This document shows positions 8,933-18,269 of a stretch of 64,000 nt of DNA, one piece after another; the first letter of the stretch is position 1; each line of letters opens with the position of its first letter. Location: the NCBI GenBank assembly GCA_965248855.1, contig CBDFKQ010000010.1, forward strand, positions 248,001 through 312,000, given 5' to 3'. The notes below the pieces were generated by a model, which was given only the letters and a program-made list of their open reading frames with translations, was not told the origin of the DNA and ran no database searches. The translations under genes and the position numbers were made by a program. This stretch comes from CBDFKQ01 sp965248855. GTDB taxonomy: Bacteria; Bacteroidota; Bacteroidia; Cytophagales; 172606-1.

Positions 8933-9263
8933 AAAAAAAGATTAAAATCAGATTTTTCTCGTTTAATCTTTTTAATTATCCTCAAATTACTTTTGAACAA
9001 GCTGATTTAAAGACATTTAAAAATTTACCCCTTGCTTTTTTTCTATGGAAAAAGGCGCTAAAATGGCGTGTATACTTAATGCTGCTAACGAAATAGCAGT
9101 TGATGGTTTCTTAAACGATAAAATTGTTTTTTTAGAAATGTCAGATTTAATATATGATAGCATGCAAAAAGTGCATTTTATCGCAACATATAATAATTAT
9201 GTTGAAACAGATTCAGAGACACGAAAGCTTGCAGATGAAGTTATATTGAGACAGAAAAATTAG
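8932..9263 (+). pseudogene. dxr: Decayed second copy of the dxr 3' end
   Basis: This DNA aligns along its whole length with 4183-4511, the last ~330 bp of dxr, at roughly 85 percent identity by eye. Small deletions near 8960 and 9040 break the frame. The remaining open stretch (from about 9045) encodes CILNAANEIAVDGFLND and YVETDSETRK, clear Dxr C-terminal motifs. No N-terminal half is present, so it cannot be functional. It marks the far edge of the accessory segment that starts right after dxr. Confidence 0.9.
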
Positions 9264-9304
9264 AGATCAATTATTTATGTTTTTAATTTTAGGTATACAA
9301 AATC

Positions 9305-9342
9305 ATGAATATATCGATATTGATAAACCGATATATATTCAT
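9305..9342. repeat. ATGAATATATCG palindromic dispersed element
   Basis: ATGAATATATCG (9305-9316) is mirrored by CGATATATATTCAT (9329-9342). The first 28 nt (9305-9332) occur exactly, in reverse complement, at 62071-62098, and with two mismatches at 42243-42271. Confidence 0.7.
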
Positions 9343-9440
9343 AATTTATGAAAAATATCTAAAAATTAATATGACATTCATTCTTTCCGGTAATGTGAAC
9401 GTCTGTTTCAACAATTGAAAAGTTTATTCTTATTACTTTT

Positions 9441-12400
9441 TTAATAGATAATCAGTTTCTTAATCTGAATACCTTCCCGGGTTTGTATTTTAATTATATA
9501 AACTCCCGGTTGCATACCGTTCAGCTCTATCTTTTCTGTTCTGTTATAACCCGTTCTTATTAGTTTCTCTTTTCCATTGATATCCAATATCGAAAGTTTT
9601 ATCCAGGGAGTTTCCGAATCAATCGTAACTTCGTTGCCGGCAGGGTTTGGATAGATGCGAAGTTCTGAGCTTGGAACGGTATGTAATTTTCCCGGCTCGT
9701 TTGCTATTCTTGCAGCTGTTGTGCCTTGGGTATCTATGCCTACATAATTATTATCGCCTGTCGGTGCATCAAAGAAGGTACTTACATCGCCGTCCAAAGC
9801 TTTTTCTTTTGTATTGCCTGCATTGCTCCATGACCCTGCCGTACCTATAGGAGTTCCCACAAGTTTTGTACTTCCACTGTAAAATTCCAGTTCAGATATA
9901 TTTCCATAGCCTCCTGTCGGTGATAAATATCGCAGGTATCTCCAAGTGGTTGTACTTGTCAGGTTATATGTTGTCCAACTGCCTTCCGGAGGAGCAGCGG
10001 TGACGGAACCCAAATCGGTCCAGCCGCTATTGTCATTTGAACCCTGAAATTTACCGCCCTGCATTCTTGAACTAAAACCCGTGCGGGGATATATTCTCGC
10101 TGTACTTACATTTGTCCATTGAGTTGCTTTTACAAATTCTATGTCTCTGAAATAATTTGAATTTTTATAGGTACTTGTAGGGTACACGCCTATACTGCCG
10201 TAAACTCCATTTGCACTGTCGGCTATGCTGCTTAGCGATCCGTTGGTGATCATTTGACCCAAACCCTGAATGCTTGCTCCATAAGCCGTATTGCTGTTTA
10301 CCGTTACCACATAGGTTGTTTTGGCCCGTATGCTCAACGGTGTACTTAAAGATGCTTCCTGCCAACCCGATGAGCTTTCGTTATTGAAGGCTACGCTTGC
10401 CAATACGGTGCCCGAAACTGACCAGATACGGCCTGTATGGCTGCCGCTTTCTCCCGATGCTTTGTAATACTTTATCCCCGTGACGGTGCCGGAATCGGAG
10501 GTTTGAAATTTCATTCCCAATTCATAGGGGCCGTCCGTGAAGACATTGTCGGGTGTCTGACTTGTGAATAAGGTATTTAAAGGTATTGCTCTGTATAATT
10601 CGCCTGCAGGTATTGCAGTTTTGGTAAGGGAAGGGCTTTCATAACTTACGCTCAGGTTCGCCCCGCCTCCCTGTTGAAAGAAGGTAACGGTTATCGAATG
10701 TTTGCCCGCTTTCAATCCTATTGTTCCGCTTTTCTCCCGGGTGCCATGCAGCCCGTCATTGTCTGTTACCAGTGTGTTTCCGATATAGAGCCTGCTGCCG
10801 TCATCCGAGGAGGTATAAAAGGTGTATTGCCCGTCTGAGGGAATGTTTACATAGCCGGTATAACTGAAACCGTATTGAATGTCTTTATTCCTTGGGGTAA
10901 GATCGAAGGTGTTTAATGTTCCTTTTTTTACAGGGCTAAGAACCGTGAAGTCCGGAAGGGTGCTCCAGTTGCCTTCATAATAAGAATAGTTTAAACCGGT
11001 TACCGGGTTGGCCGGGTTTTCGGGATCGCGGAGGTTGCAGGTATTTGCCTGAATAGGATCAGGTGTACCGGGGATGATATTAGTTTTATAGCCACCTGTA
11101 GTATCATAAGGTGTTGTTACGTTCGTAAAATTTAAAGCTCTTACAGCTGTAGATCTTACTATAGGACCATTATACATAACAAGCCCTTTAGCAGAGTTTT
11201 TTATTGTTACATTTTCAATCAATACTCCCAAAATATCTTCTCCCTTGCTTGGTTTGGTATCTAATGGTCCCAAGGTAATACCTGCATCTTTGAAGTAAAC
11301 GAATCCGGTATTGCCGGTTCGGCATCCTGCTCTATCAATTATACAATCACGAATCTCCACTCCAATATTAATTGGACCATATGATTTATATCCACTTTGT
11401 CCTAATTCATAAGGATTTCCATAATAAACATCATAAGCGCCAATAGCCATACCATTATCCCCCGACGACAAATCGCTCCAAACACTTGGACCGGTTGTGG
11501 TAGAGCGTTTAATAGTTACAAAAGATGGTGAAGTGTCCATGCTGGCATAATCTCCGGTTCTTTTACTGCCACCTGTAACAGCAAAACCTCCTCCATTTAT
11601 AGATATGTAATCCGCTATCACATTGTCATATGCTCCATTATATAGCCAAGAAGCCATATTACAATTATTTACCTTCTGGCCTTCCTGTACCATATTTAAT
11701 GAATACCGGGCTACACATATCTCACTGGATGTATCCGGTATAATATCCCATGGTGTTGAAACATTTAACTTATAACCACCTCCTCCAATATCTTGATATC
11801 CCGACAAAAAGCGAAGTTGACCCAAGCCTTTACCATGGATAATTTTTACCATATATGGAAGTGTCCAAGGCTGGTTGGAAATATCTGTTGCCTTTACATT
11901 TATTTCAGAACTTGTTGAAGATTGAACCTTTCCCTGTATTTTTTGGATATTAAAACCCATATCAGTTACTGTCTCTCCTGCGTCACCAAAAACAAAATGG
12001 TTTGAAGGCATTTGAAGAGTCGTATTTTGTCCAAAGTATGAACCTCTGGTGTTTACAGCTGCATAATCACTATAAATAGAATAGTATACTCCCTTAGGGC
12101 CTTCCGCAGTGGCCGAATTCCGAATGCCTTTATCTGTATTATTACAGTAAATAAGCCTATTTGTGCCGGTTATTTCAATGGTCCAATCGCAATATTCAAA
12201 GTAATTACTTATTACTTGAAAATCATTATTAAAGAATGGAGAGCCCGGTTGTTTGTCTATTAAATAATTGTTTTTAATCAAACCATTGGAAGTACCATAC
12301 AAACGAAGACCCAATGATCCATTTGCATAGTTAGTTCTATCAAGTGTCATGTCAATATAATTGTTATAAACAAATATATCTACACCTCCTTTGTCCAACC

Positions 12401-13436
12401 TTAGAGAAAAATCGGGTTTGCAGCCACCTGAATTAATAATTTTTAAATTAGCTACTCCTATAAGACCTTCTGTACTAACACTGTTGATTACCGCATCAAT
12501 GTAACCAACCGTTGTGTTTTTTATAATCGCATCTGTTTTGCTTTCCCCTTTAAGAATAACTCCTTTTTTTAATGTAAGGGTATTGCTGCATAAATATGTT
12601 CCATTAGGAAAGTAGATCACTCCTCCACCCTGAGCAGAAACCTGATCAATAGCGTTTTGTATGGTTTGCCTGTCATCTGTTGATCCATCCCCCTTAGCTC
12701 CGAAATCTGTTTTTACATTTTTAACATTGCTCCAGTTAAAATCCACGGCCCAGCCTACTCCTAAATCTAGAGCCAGTTGATCTGTTGGCCTTGCCACTGC
12801 TGTAATTTTAGTATCGGTATATTCAGGGTAATCGCGCATACGTACCCATTTGCTACCAATCCCCGAAGCGTTGTTTCTTACCTCTACATAGTAAATACTT
12901 CCTGCCGATATCCCTGATGGAACATTATAAATAATAATGTAAGGTGTTACAGTATCTACTTTGGCAATATATTCACCCCCGTTTTCTGCCACAAGCCTTA
13001 CTTCTGTGGTTGAATTTCCATTAAACTCTGCCGAACTCAGGTTACGGCCTACCAGACGTGCTTTTAAACCGGAATAAATTCTCAGATCGCTCGTCCACCG
13101 CACATCCACTTTGTTTATAGTAACGGGGTGGTTAGGATTAGCCGCCAACCACGTTTTTCCGCCATCTGCCGATACCTGTATTGTATAGGCACCGCTTCTG
13201 CATGACGGCATAATGACTCTTACAAAACGGCCGCCTGAATCTGTTTGAACAGGAGTCAATACATCGCCTGTTTCAACAAGCTTTATTTTTATTTTTCCTG
13301 TTAAACCGTCTCCAAATAATGAAAAAATGGAATTAGGTCTTATGCCTTCTGATACCTGATATATTATAGGATCGGCCATCAATCGGAAAGGCATGATGAA
13401 AGTACTTAAGAAACAAAATAACAGGACTCTTTTCAT
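9441..13436 (-). CDS. Secreted pectate-lyase-superfamily beta-helix protein with PA14, DUF4082, F5/8-like and T9SS domains
   Basis: The 1331-residue protein has a signal peptide (to about residue 21, ending LMA) and two Ig/IPT-like beta-sandwich regions (about 22-235). A right-handed beta-helix opens with the Pectate_lyase_3/GH28-related signature VKTDFGAKGDGSTDDRQTI (from about 240) and continues to about 810. PA14 (about 820-957), DUF4082 (about 962-1107), F5/8-like (about 1113-1258) and a T9SS sorting domain (LRIYPNPAGNEVTI to the end) follow. It is probably a surface polysaccharide lyase or hydrolase. The active site cannot be assigned, so depolymerase activity is inference. It starts 38 nt after the GH140 gene stop on the same strand, so they are probably cotranscribed. 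Its last ~1590 bp closely match the 25340-29383 gene. Confidence 0.88.
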   Translation of the reverse strand: MKRVLLFCFLSTFIMPFRLMADPIIYQVSEGIRPNSIFSLFGDGLTGKIKIKLVETGDVLTPVQTDSGGRFVRVIMPSCRSGAYTIQVSADGGKTWLAANPNHPVTINKVDVRWTSDLRIYSGLKARLVGRNLSSAEFNGNSTTEVRLVAENGGEYIAKVDTVTPYIIIYNVPSGISAGSIYYVEVRNNASGIGSKWVRMRDYPEYTDTKITAVARPTDQLALDLGVGWAVDFNWSNVKNVKTDFGAKGDGSTDDRQTIQNAIDQVSAQGGGVIYFPNGTYLCSNTLTLKKGVILKGESKTDAIIKNTTVGYIDAVINSVSTEGLIGVANLKIINSGGCKPDFSLRLDKGGVDIFVYNNYIDMTLDRTNYANGSLGLRLYGTSNGLIKNNYLIDKQPGSPFFNNDFQVISNYFEYCDWTIEITGTNRLIYCNNTDKGIRNSATAEGPKGVYYSIYSDYAAVNTRGSYFGQNTTLQMPSNHFVFGDAGETVTDMGFNIQKIQGKVQSSTSSEINVKATDISNQPWTLPYMVKIIHGKGLGQLRFLSGYQDIGGGGYKLNVSTPWDIIPDTSSEICVARYSLNMVQEGQKVNNCNMASWLYNGAYDNVIADYISINGGGFAVTGGSKRTGDYASMDTSPSFVTIKRSTTTGPSVWSDLSSGDNGMAIGAYDVYYGNPYELGQSGYKSYGPINIGVEIRDCIIDRAGCRTGNTGFVYFKDAGITLGPLDTKPSKGEDILGVLIENVTIKNSAKGLVMYNGPIVRSTAVRALNFTNVTTPYDTTGGYKTNIIPGTPDPIQANTCNLRDPENPANPVTGLNYSYYEGNWSTLPDFTVLSPVKKGTLNTFDLTPRNKDIQYGFSYTGYVNIPSDGQYTFYTSSDDGSRLYIGNTLVTDNDGLHGTREKSGTIGLKAGKHSITVTFFQQGGGANLSVSYESPSLTKTAIPAGELYRAIPLNTLFTSQTPDNVFTDGPYELGMKFQTSDSGTVTGIKYYKASGESGSHTGRIWSVSGTVLASVAFNNESSSGWQEASLSTPLSIRAKTTYVVTVNSNTAYGASIQGLGQMITNGSLSSIADSANGVYGSIGVYPTSTYKNSNYFRDIEFVKATQWTNVSTARIYPRTGFSSRMQGGKFQGSNDNSGWTDLGSVTAAPPEGSWTTYNLTSTTTWRYLRYLSPTGGYGNISELEFYSGSTKLVGTPIGTAGSWSNAGNTKEKALDGDVSTFFDAPTGDNNYVGIDTQGTTAARIANEPGKLHTVPSSELRIYPNPAGNEVTIDSETPWIKLSILDINGKEKLIRTGYNRTEKIELNGMQPGVYIIKIQTREGIQIKKLIIY

Positions 13437-13474
13437 TATAATAATAATTGATTATTGAAAGTTTACTTTATATT

Positions 13475-16400
13475 TTAATAAATAATTAATTTCTTAATTT
13501 GAATACCTTCCCGGGTTTGTATTTTAATCACATAAACTCCCGGTTGCATACCGTTCAGCTCTATCTTTTCTGTTCTGTTATAACCAGTTCTGCTCAGTTT
13601 CTCTTTTCCATTGATATCCAATATCGAAAGTTTTATCCAAGGAGTTTCTGAATCAATCGTAACTTCATTTGTTGCAGGGTTTGGATAGATACGCACGTCC
13701 AATGTTGAAAGGGTGTGCAATTTTCCCGGCTCGCCTGCTATTCTTGCAGCTGTTGTGCCTTGGGTATCTATGCCTACATAGTTGTTATCGCCTGTCGGTG
13801 CATCAAAGAAGGTACTTACATCACCATCCAATGCTTTTTCTTTTGTATTGCCTGCATTGCTCCATGACCCTGCTGTGCCTATTGGAGTTCCCACAAGTTT
13901 TGTACTTCCGTTATAAAATTCCAGTTCCGATATATTTCCATAACCTCCTGTCGGGGATAAATATCTCAGGTATCTCCAAGTGGTTGTACTTGTCAGGTTA
14001 TATGTTGTCCAACCGCTTTCCGGAGGAGCAGCGGTGACGGAACCCAGGTCGGTCCAACTGCTATCGTTATTTGAGCCTTGAAACTTACCGCCCTGCATTC
14101 TTGAAGAATACCCATCTCTAGGATAAATTTTAGCAGTTATAGTTGGTACAACAGCGTTGGCATTCACACTTACATTATTAAACTTGGCTGTACTTATTGA
14201 AGTATTATTATGAGCCGTAAGACACATGCCCACTTTTATGCTGTTTATAAAAGTATTGGTATGGCTCCTTAACGATGAGCCCCAGGATATACTGTCAACA
14301 GATTTAGAAACGTTAAATGTATTGCCTACCCGCTCTAACTTTATATACAATGGTAAAGTATAACTACCTAAGCTTACCCAGTTGCAAGAACTACCGATAG
14401 CGTCACGCCATTGTAGTGCCAAGCCATTCGCCGGTGTTACTACTACCATTACATACTTACTGTCTGCATTGATTGTTTCCCTAAACATTACACCGGCTTT
14501 TGCCCAGCTATCCGAGTTAGTCTGTGAGGTTATCCGGGCAATGATATTGCCATCGCCTGTTTTATCCTGACTCACGAAAGTGAATTGGTCGGAAGTGTTC
14601 CATATATCACTTCCACTTCCACTGACAGTGAATTCACCATTATTATACGTGGCAGATCCTGATAATCCCGGAGTTCCTATATCATTTACTGTCCATAGCG
14701 CAGGCAATGAAGTTGAGGTTACCGCTATTGTACTTGTGGCTGTTTTCCCTCCATCTACAGTGGTTACTGTTATGATGGCTGTGCCTGCTGCTTTAGCCAT
14801 AATTAATCCGTTTATATTTACGGTTGCTATAGTAGTATCGCTAGTTTTCCAAGTTATGGACTTGTTGGTTGCATTTGAAGGCGTAATGGTAACTGTAAGT
14901 TGACTTGTAGACCCAATGGCAACACTCGTTGTTAGGGGGCTTATGGCAACATTTGTTACTGCTATGATATTATTGGTAACTGTAATAGTACTTGTAGCTG
15001 TTTTGGCACCATCTTCAGTGGTGGCTTTTATAGATGCTGTACCTATTGCAACACCCGTTACAATGCCATTTTTATCTACTGATGCAATACCCGGAGAGTC
15101 AGAAGACCAATTTACGTTTTTATTTGTAGCACTTGAAGGAGCCAATGTAGCTGTAAGCTGATAAGTGGAGCCAATATTTAAACCGGCTAATGAAGCCGGG
15201 TTCACCGTTATACCGGTAACCGAGACTGTTCCAAAAGTACCGGGAGGGGGTAGTTTTAGTGATTCATCATCTATAACCAAAGCATAATCCGCATTTGTGG
15301 GAGGAGTAAAATCTTTGGAACCACTGGTAGAATATGTTCCTACTAATGTTGATTGTCCGTTTACAGGGTTATACCACCAGGCCTTCGCTAAAGTACCCGA
15401 AATTTTGGCCATATTAACAGTAATAGTTCGGTTTGTAGGAATAAATGTAATTAAGCTATTTCCGTTAGAAGTTCTTGCCGCGCACACATACGAAGTCTTT
15501 CCATAGGTTCCCCGTCCTGCAGTTATGGATTCATTGTTTGTGTCAGGGATAAGATCCCACCATGCTCTCGAATCAAAAAGATTGAAACAATAGTGTGCTT
15601 CGTTCATCCCCCGGGTATTCATTAATGGTCTCCAATTTTGAAATGTATAACATTGATTGGAGGAAGTACCCGGACTAAAACTGGTACCGCAATATCCGCT
15701 TAATAAACCATCATAGTTTCTTCTTCGAATTTCCTGAACACTATTATTTGTTCCTCCGGGAATATCATTCTCATAAGGCTGATCTATTTGAAATATTGGT
15801 CGTCCATTACCATAATATTCTAAACCTGCTTGATACTGTAAATAACCTTCATCAAAATTATATCGGCCATCCACATCCATATAAGACGTAAACCTGTCAG
15901 TAGACCATGATGGAGAAGTATAATGGCCTGTCCACAAATGAGAGTCGTTTACTTTAATTCCTGTAATAATATTTTGCATTAAGGGCTCTAAATCACTATA
16001 ACAGCTATTATCGCCTCCTGCACACCAAATAATGTTTCCGTTGTCTTTATAGCGTTTACCAAGAAATTGGCCATAAGTCTGGCATTTTTCGGCACTGTTA
16101 TGACTGTCAACTGCATAACCCATGAATCCCTCACTACTACCATTCCCAAAATAACAGGGAACAAGTATTAATAACATACCACGTTGGTTTGCCATGTTTA
16201 TAAAATTATCCACGTGATTAAAATAAACAGGATTTGGTGTGGAAAAATCCCACAACACAGTAAACGGATAATTACCGTTCCACTTAGGAGGGCCACCTGC
16301 AAATCGTTGATCGTTTGAAAGAACGCTAACCATAAGCGTATTAAATCCTTTTGCTTTAACACTATCCATAAAATCTGCAGCAGCAGATTCAGTAAGGGCT

Positions 16401-16633
16401 TGAATGGCACCCCATGCAGAATGCTCTTTAATAATAAAAGGTACATTATTCTGATCGACCAAATACTTTTTGTTGGCACTATACTTAAGAGGGAATGCCG
16501 CAGTTTGTGAGCTTTGCGCCGGACTCATTTGAAAGCTTGCTAAAAATATTAATAGAAGTGAAAATAAATTTGCAAAAACATTATTAAAATAACAGTTTGC
16601 TCTAATTACAAAAATTTTGTATTTGTTTTCCAT
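13475..16633 (-). CDS. Secreted GH140-like (DUF4038, apiosidase family) protein with Ig-like, DUF1349-like, F5/8-like and T9SS domains
   Basis: The 1052-residue protein has a signal region (about 20-40) and a DUF4038/GH140-type TIM barrel (about 45-400). Its start is typical of the family (NNVPFIIKEHSAWGAIQALT, then VKAKGFNTLMVSVL) and it carries IWCAGGDNS. A small beta domain follows (about 400-475, AWWYNPVNGQS). Next come two Big_2 Ig-like repeats (about 490-655, each with TITVT or TIAVT ends), a DUF1349/LamG-like sandwich (about 660-840, SDSWAKAGVMFRET), an F5/8-like module and a T9SS sorting domain. Known GH140 enzymes release apiose from rhamnogalacturonan II, which points to pectin. The usual GEPxYE-type motif reads IDQPYEN here, so activity may differ. 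Two truncated copies of its 5' end lie at 20432-20893 and 24896-25192. Confidence 0.87.
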   Translation of the reverse strand: MENKYKIFVIRANCYFNNVFANLFSLLLIFLASFQMSPAQSSQTAAFPLKYSANKKYLVDQNNVPFIIKEHSAWGAIQALTESAAADFMDSVKAKGFNTLMVSVLSNDQRFAGGPPKWNGNYPFTVLWDFSTPNPVYFNHVDNFINMANQRGMLLILVPCYFGNGSSEGFMGYAVDSHNSAEKCQTYGQFLGKRYKDNGNIIWCAGGDNSCYSDLEPLMQNIITGIKVNDSHLWTGHYTSPSWSTDRFTSYMDVDGRYNFDEGYLQYQAGLEYYGNGRPIFQIDQPYENDIPGGTNNSVQEIRRRNYDGLLSGYCGTSFSPGTSSNQCYTFQNWRPLMNTRGMNEAHYCFNLFDSRAWWDLIPDTNNESITAGRGTYGKTSYVCAARTSNGNSLITFIPTNRTITVNMAKISGTLAKAWWYNPVNGQSTLVGTYSTSGSKDFTPPTNADYALVIDDESLKLPPPGTFGTVSVTGITVNPASLAGLNIGSTYQLTATLAPSSATNKNVNWSSDSPGIASVDKNGIVTGVAIGTASIKATTEDGAKTATSTITVTNNIIAVTNVAISPLTTSVAIGSTSQLTVTITPSNATNKSITWKTSDTTIATVNINGLIMAKAAGTAIITVTTVDGGKTATSTIAVTSTSLPALWTVNDIGTPGLSGSATYNNGEFTVSGSGSDIWNTSDQFTFVSQDKTGDGNIIARITSQTNSDSWAKAGVMFRETINADSKYVMVVVTPANGLALQWRDAIGSSCNWVSLGSYTLPLYIKLERVGNTFNVSKSVDSISWGSSLRSHTNTFINSIKVGMCLTAHNNTSISTAKFNNVSVNANAVVPTITAKIYPRDGYSSRMQGGKFQGSNNDSSWTDLGSVTAAPPESGWTTYNLTSTTTWRYLRYLSPTGGYGNISELEFYNGSTKLVGTPIGTAGSWSNAGNTKEKALDGDVSTFFDAPTGDNNYVGIDTQGTTAARIAGEPGKLHTLSTLDVRIYPNPATNEVTIDSETPWIKLSILDINGKEKLSRTGYNRTEKIELNGMQPGVYVIKIQTREGIQIKKLIIY

Positions 16634-18269
16634 TTTAAAGGGGATTGAATGAATTGGTGTTTTTCGAAAAAATAAATTTTAATTATAAATCTCTTTAATG
16701 ATTAAAGTGCCATTTTAAATTAAGGGCTTCTTTTAGTTAAGAGGTAATCCACAATCATGGACTACCTCCTTCTATTCATAAAAGTGAGATTAAAGCGTGC
16801 GGTTCTTAGTTATTTCTGATAATTTTTTGAATATAAACTTTATCCGCTGTATGAATCTTAATTGTATAAACTCCCGGCGATAAATTGGAAAGATCAATTT
16901 TAGATTCTCCATTAGTTACCGCTAATACTCGTCTTCCTTGAATATTGAAAATCTCAACAGATTTTACATCCGGAGTTTCTATTTGGATAAGGCCGGAAGT
17001 AGGATTTGGATAAATATTCAATTTTGAAGGAGCCAAACCCGATGAAGCAATTTCCGGCGATTGTCTTGAAGCAGAAGATGTTGAGGTCTTAACCAGGATA
17101 GCCGATATTTTGGCATTGTCAGTGACTGTTACAAAATTGATGTTTAAAGTACCATCACTTACAGTGGCTGTTTTCACTATATCATAAGCCTTGAAGCCGG
17201 CACCTGAAGAAGAATAAATATCCAAATTGGTGATTACTTGTGTTCCTTCTACAGATACATTTAGGGCTCGTTGGCCGGCCGCTGTCCAATAGTTTTCAGA
17301 AAACTTAAAGGTGATATCGTAAGTACCATTGGCAACAGGCAATGCATAAGAGAAATTTCCATATCGCTCGCTTGTATATAAAACGTCATCGTCGGTGCCG
17401 GCTATAGCAGTAGTGGAAGAAGTGTAGGGTGTACCACCGGTAAAATATTTATCGGCTTCGTATTTGGCGCCATCTACAGCGGTATAGGCAACACCGCCTG
17501 CATTGATGGCATAAACTACCGTAGCTATTGCTGAAGCCCTGAATAATGCAGAAACCGGAACAGCCTGCTTAGTAACAGAAGGACCCTCATAACTTACTGA
17601 TAGGCCCTGGCCTCCACCAAGTTCAAAGAAAGTAACTGTAATGGCATGCTTGCCTTTCTTCAACCCTATTTTACCAGATTTTTCCTGTTCTGCATGAAGG
17701 CCATCGTTATTAACTACTTCTGTGGAGCCGATAAGTAATTTGCTGCCATCATCAGAAGATGTATAGAATGTGTATTGTCCGTCTGCAGGTATATCGATGT
17801 AGCCGGTAAATTTAAAAGCGAAGTTATCTTCTTTGTTTCGCAAAGAAATATCGAAGTTGGTGGATGTTCCTGTCTTTACCGGAGTTAAAGAAGTGAAGTC
17901 CGGCAGATTGTTCCATGAACCTTCATAATAAGAATAGTTAAGTCCTGCAGTTGTATTGGCAGGATTTTCAGGAGTTCTTAAAATAGAATCGGAAGAAACT
18001 GTAATGGTAACTACTGATGAGGTAAAAGAAACGCCTTTATCGTCTGTAGCTTTTGCAGTAAGTGAGTAGTTTCCTGCAACTGCATTTGTTAAAGCGTAAG
18101 CATAAGGGCTGCCGGTATCTTCGCCGAGTTTGGTTGTGCCATTAAAGAATTCTACTTTGGTTACACTTCCATCACTGTCGCCGGCGCTTGCCTGAATATT
18201 AATTGTACTGCCAACAGCAAAAGTAGTATTTGTTACCGGGGAGGTGATGCTTACACTAGGCGGAGCATT
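16221..18269. repeat. Left copy of a ~2.05-kb near-identical direct repeat
   Basis: Matches 20481-22529 at a constant offset of 4260 bp. After a few differences before about 16310 I saw none by eye up to 18269. It spans the GH140 5' end, the 172-nt spacer and the 3' half of the next gene (Ig-PA14-malectin-T9SS). Confidence 0.92.
16741..16768 (-). terminator. Hairpin between the propeller-like gene and the GH140-like gene
   Basis: GAGGTA (16741-16746) pairs with TACCTC (16763-16768), and TCC with GGA inside, with one mismatch. It lies just past the stop at 16806 on the minus strand. There is no clear T-run, so termination may be partial. An identical copy lies at 21001-21028. Confidence 0.5.

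Larger units (their letters stand above)
8744..9440. other. Gene-free stretch with repeats and a dxr remnant
   Basis: No intact gene is visible. The stretch holds copy 3 of the ~65-bp repeat (8872-8932), a decayed dxr 3' end (8932-9263), a palindromic ATCGATATTGATA element (9305-9342), and about 90 bp (9348-9440) homologous to the DNA directly after the GH43 gene (6464-6550). Confidence 0.7.

Noticed and set aside
13669..14037. Open frame on the plus strand opposite the F5/8-T9SS tail, repeated in four genes
   Set aside because: It recurs only because the tail DNA is repeated, is rich in Leu/Cys/His/Arg, and has no family-like motif. It is an antisense shadow.
14580..15161. Two hydrophobic Val/Ala-rich plus-strand open frames
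   Set aside because: They lie opposite the Big_2 Ig-like domains, whose Thr/Val codons read as Val/Ala-rich sequence on the other strand. The minus-strand gene is clear.
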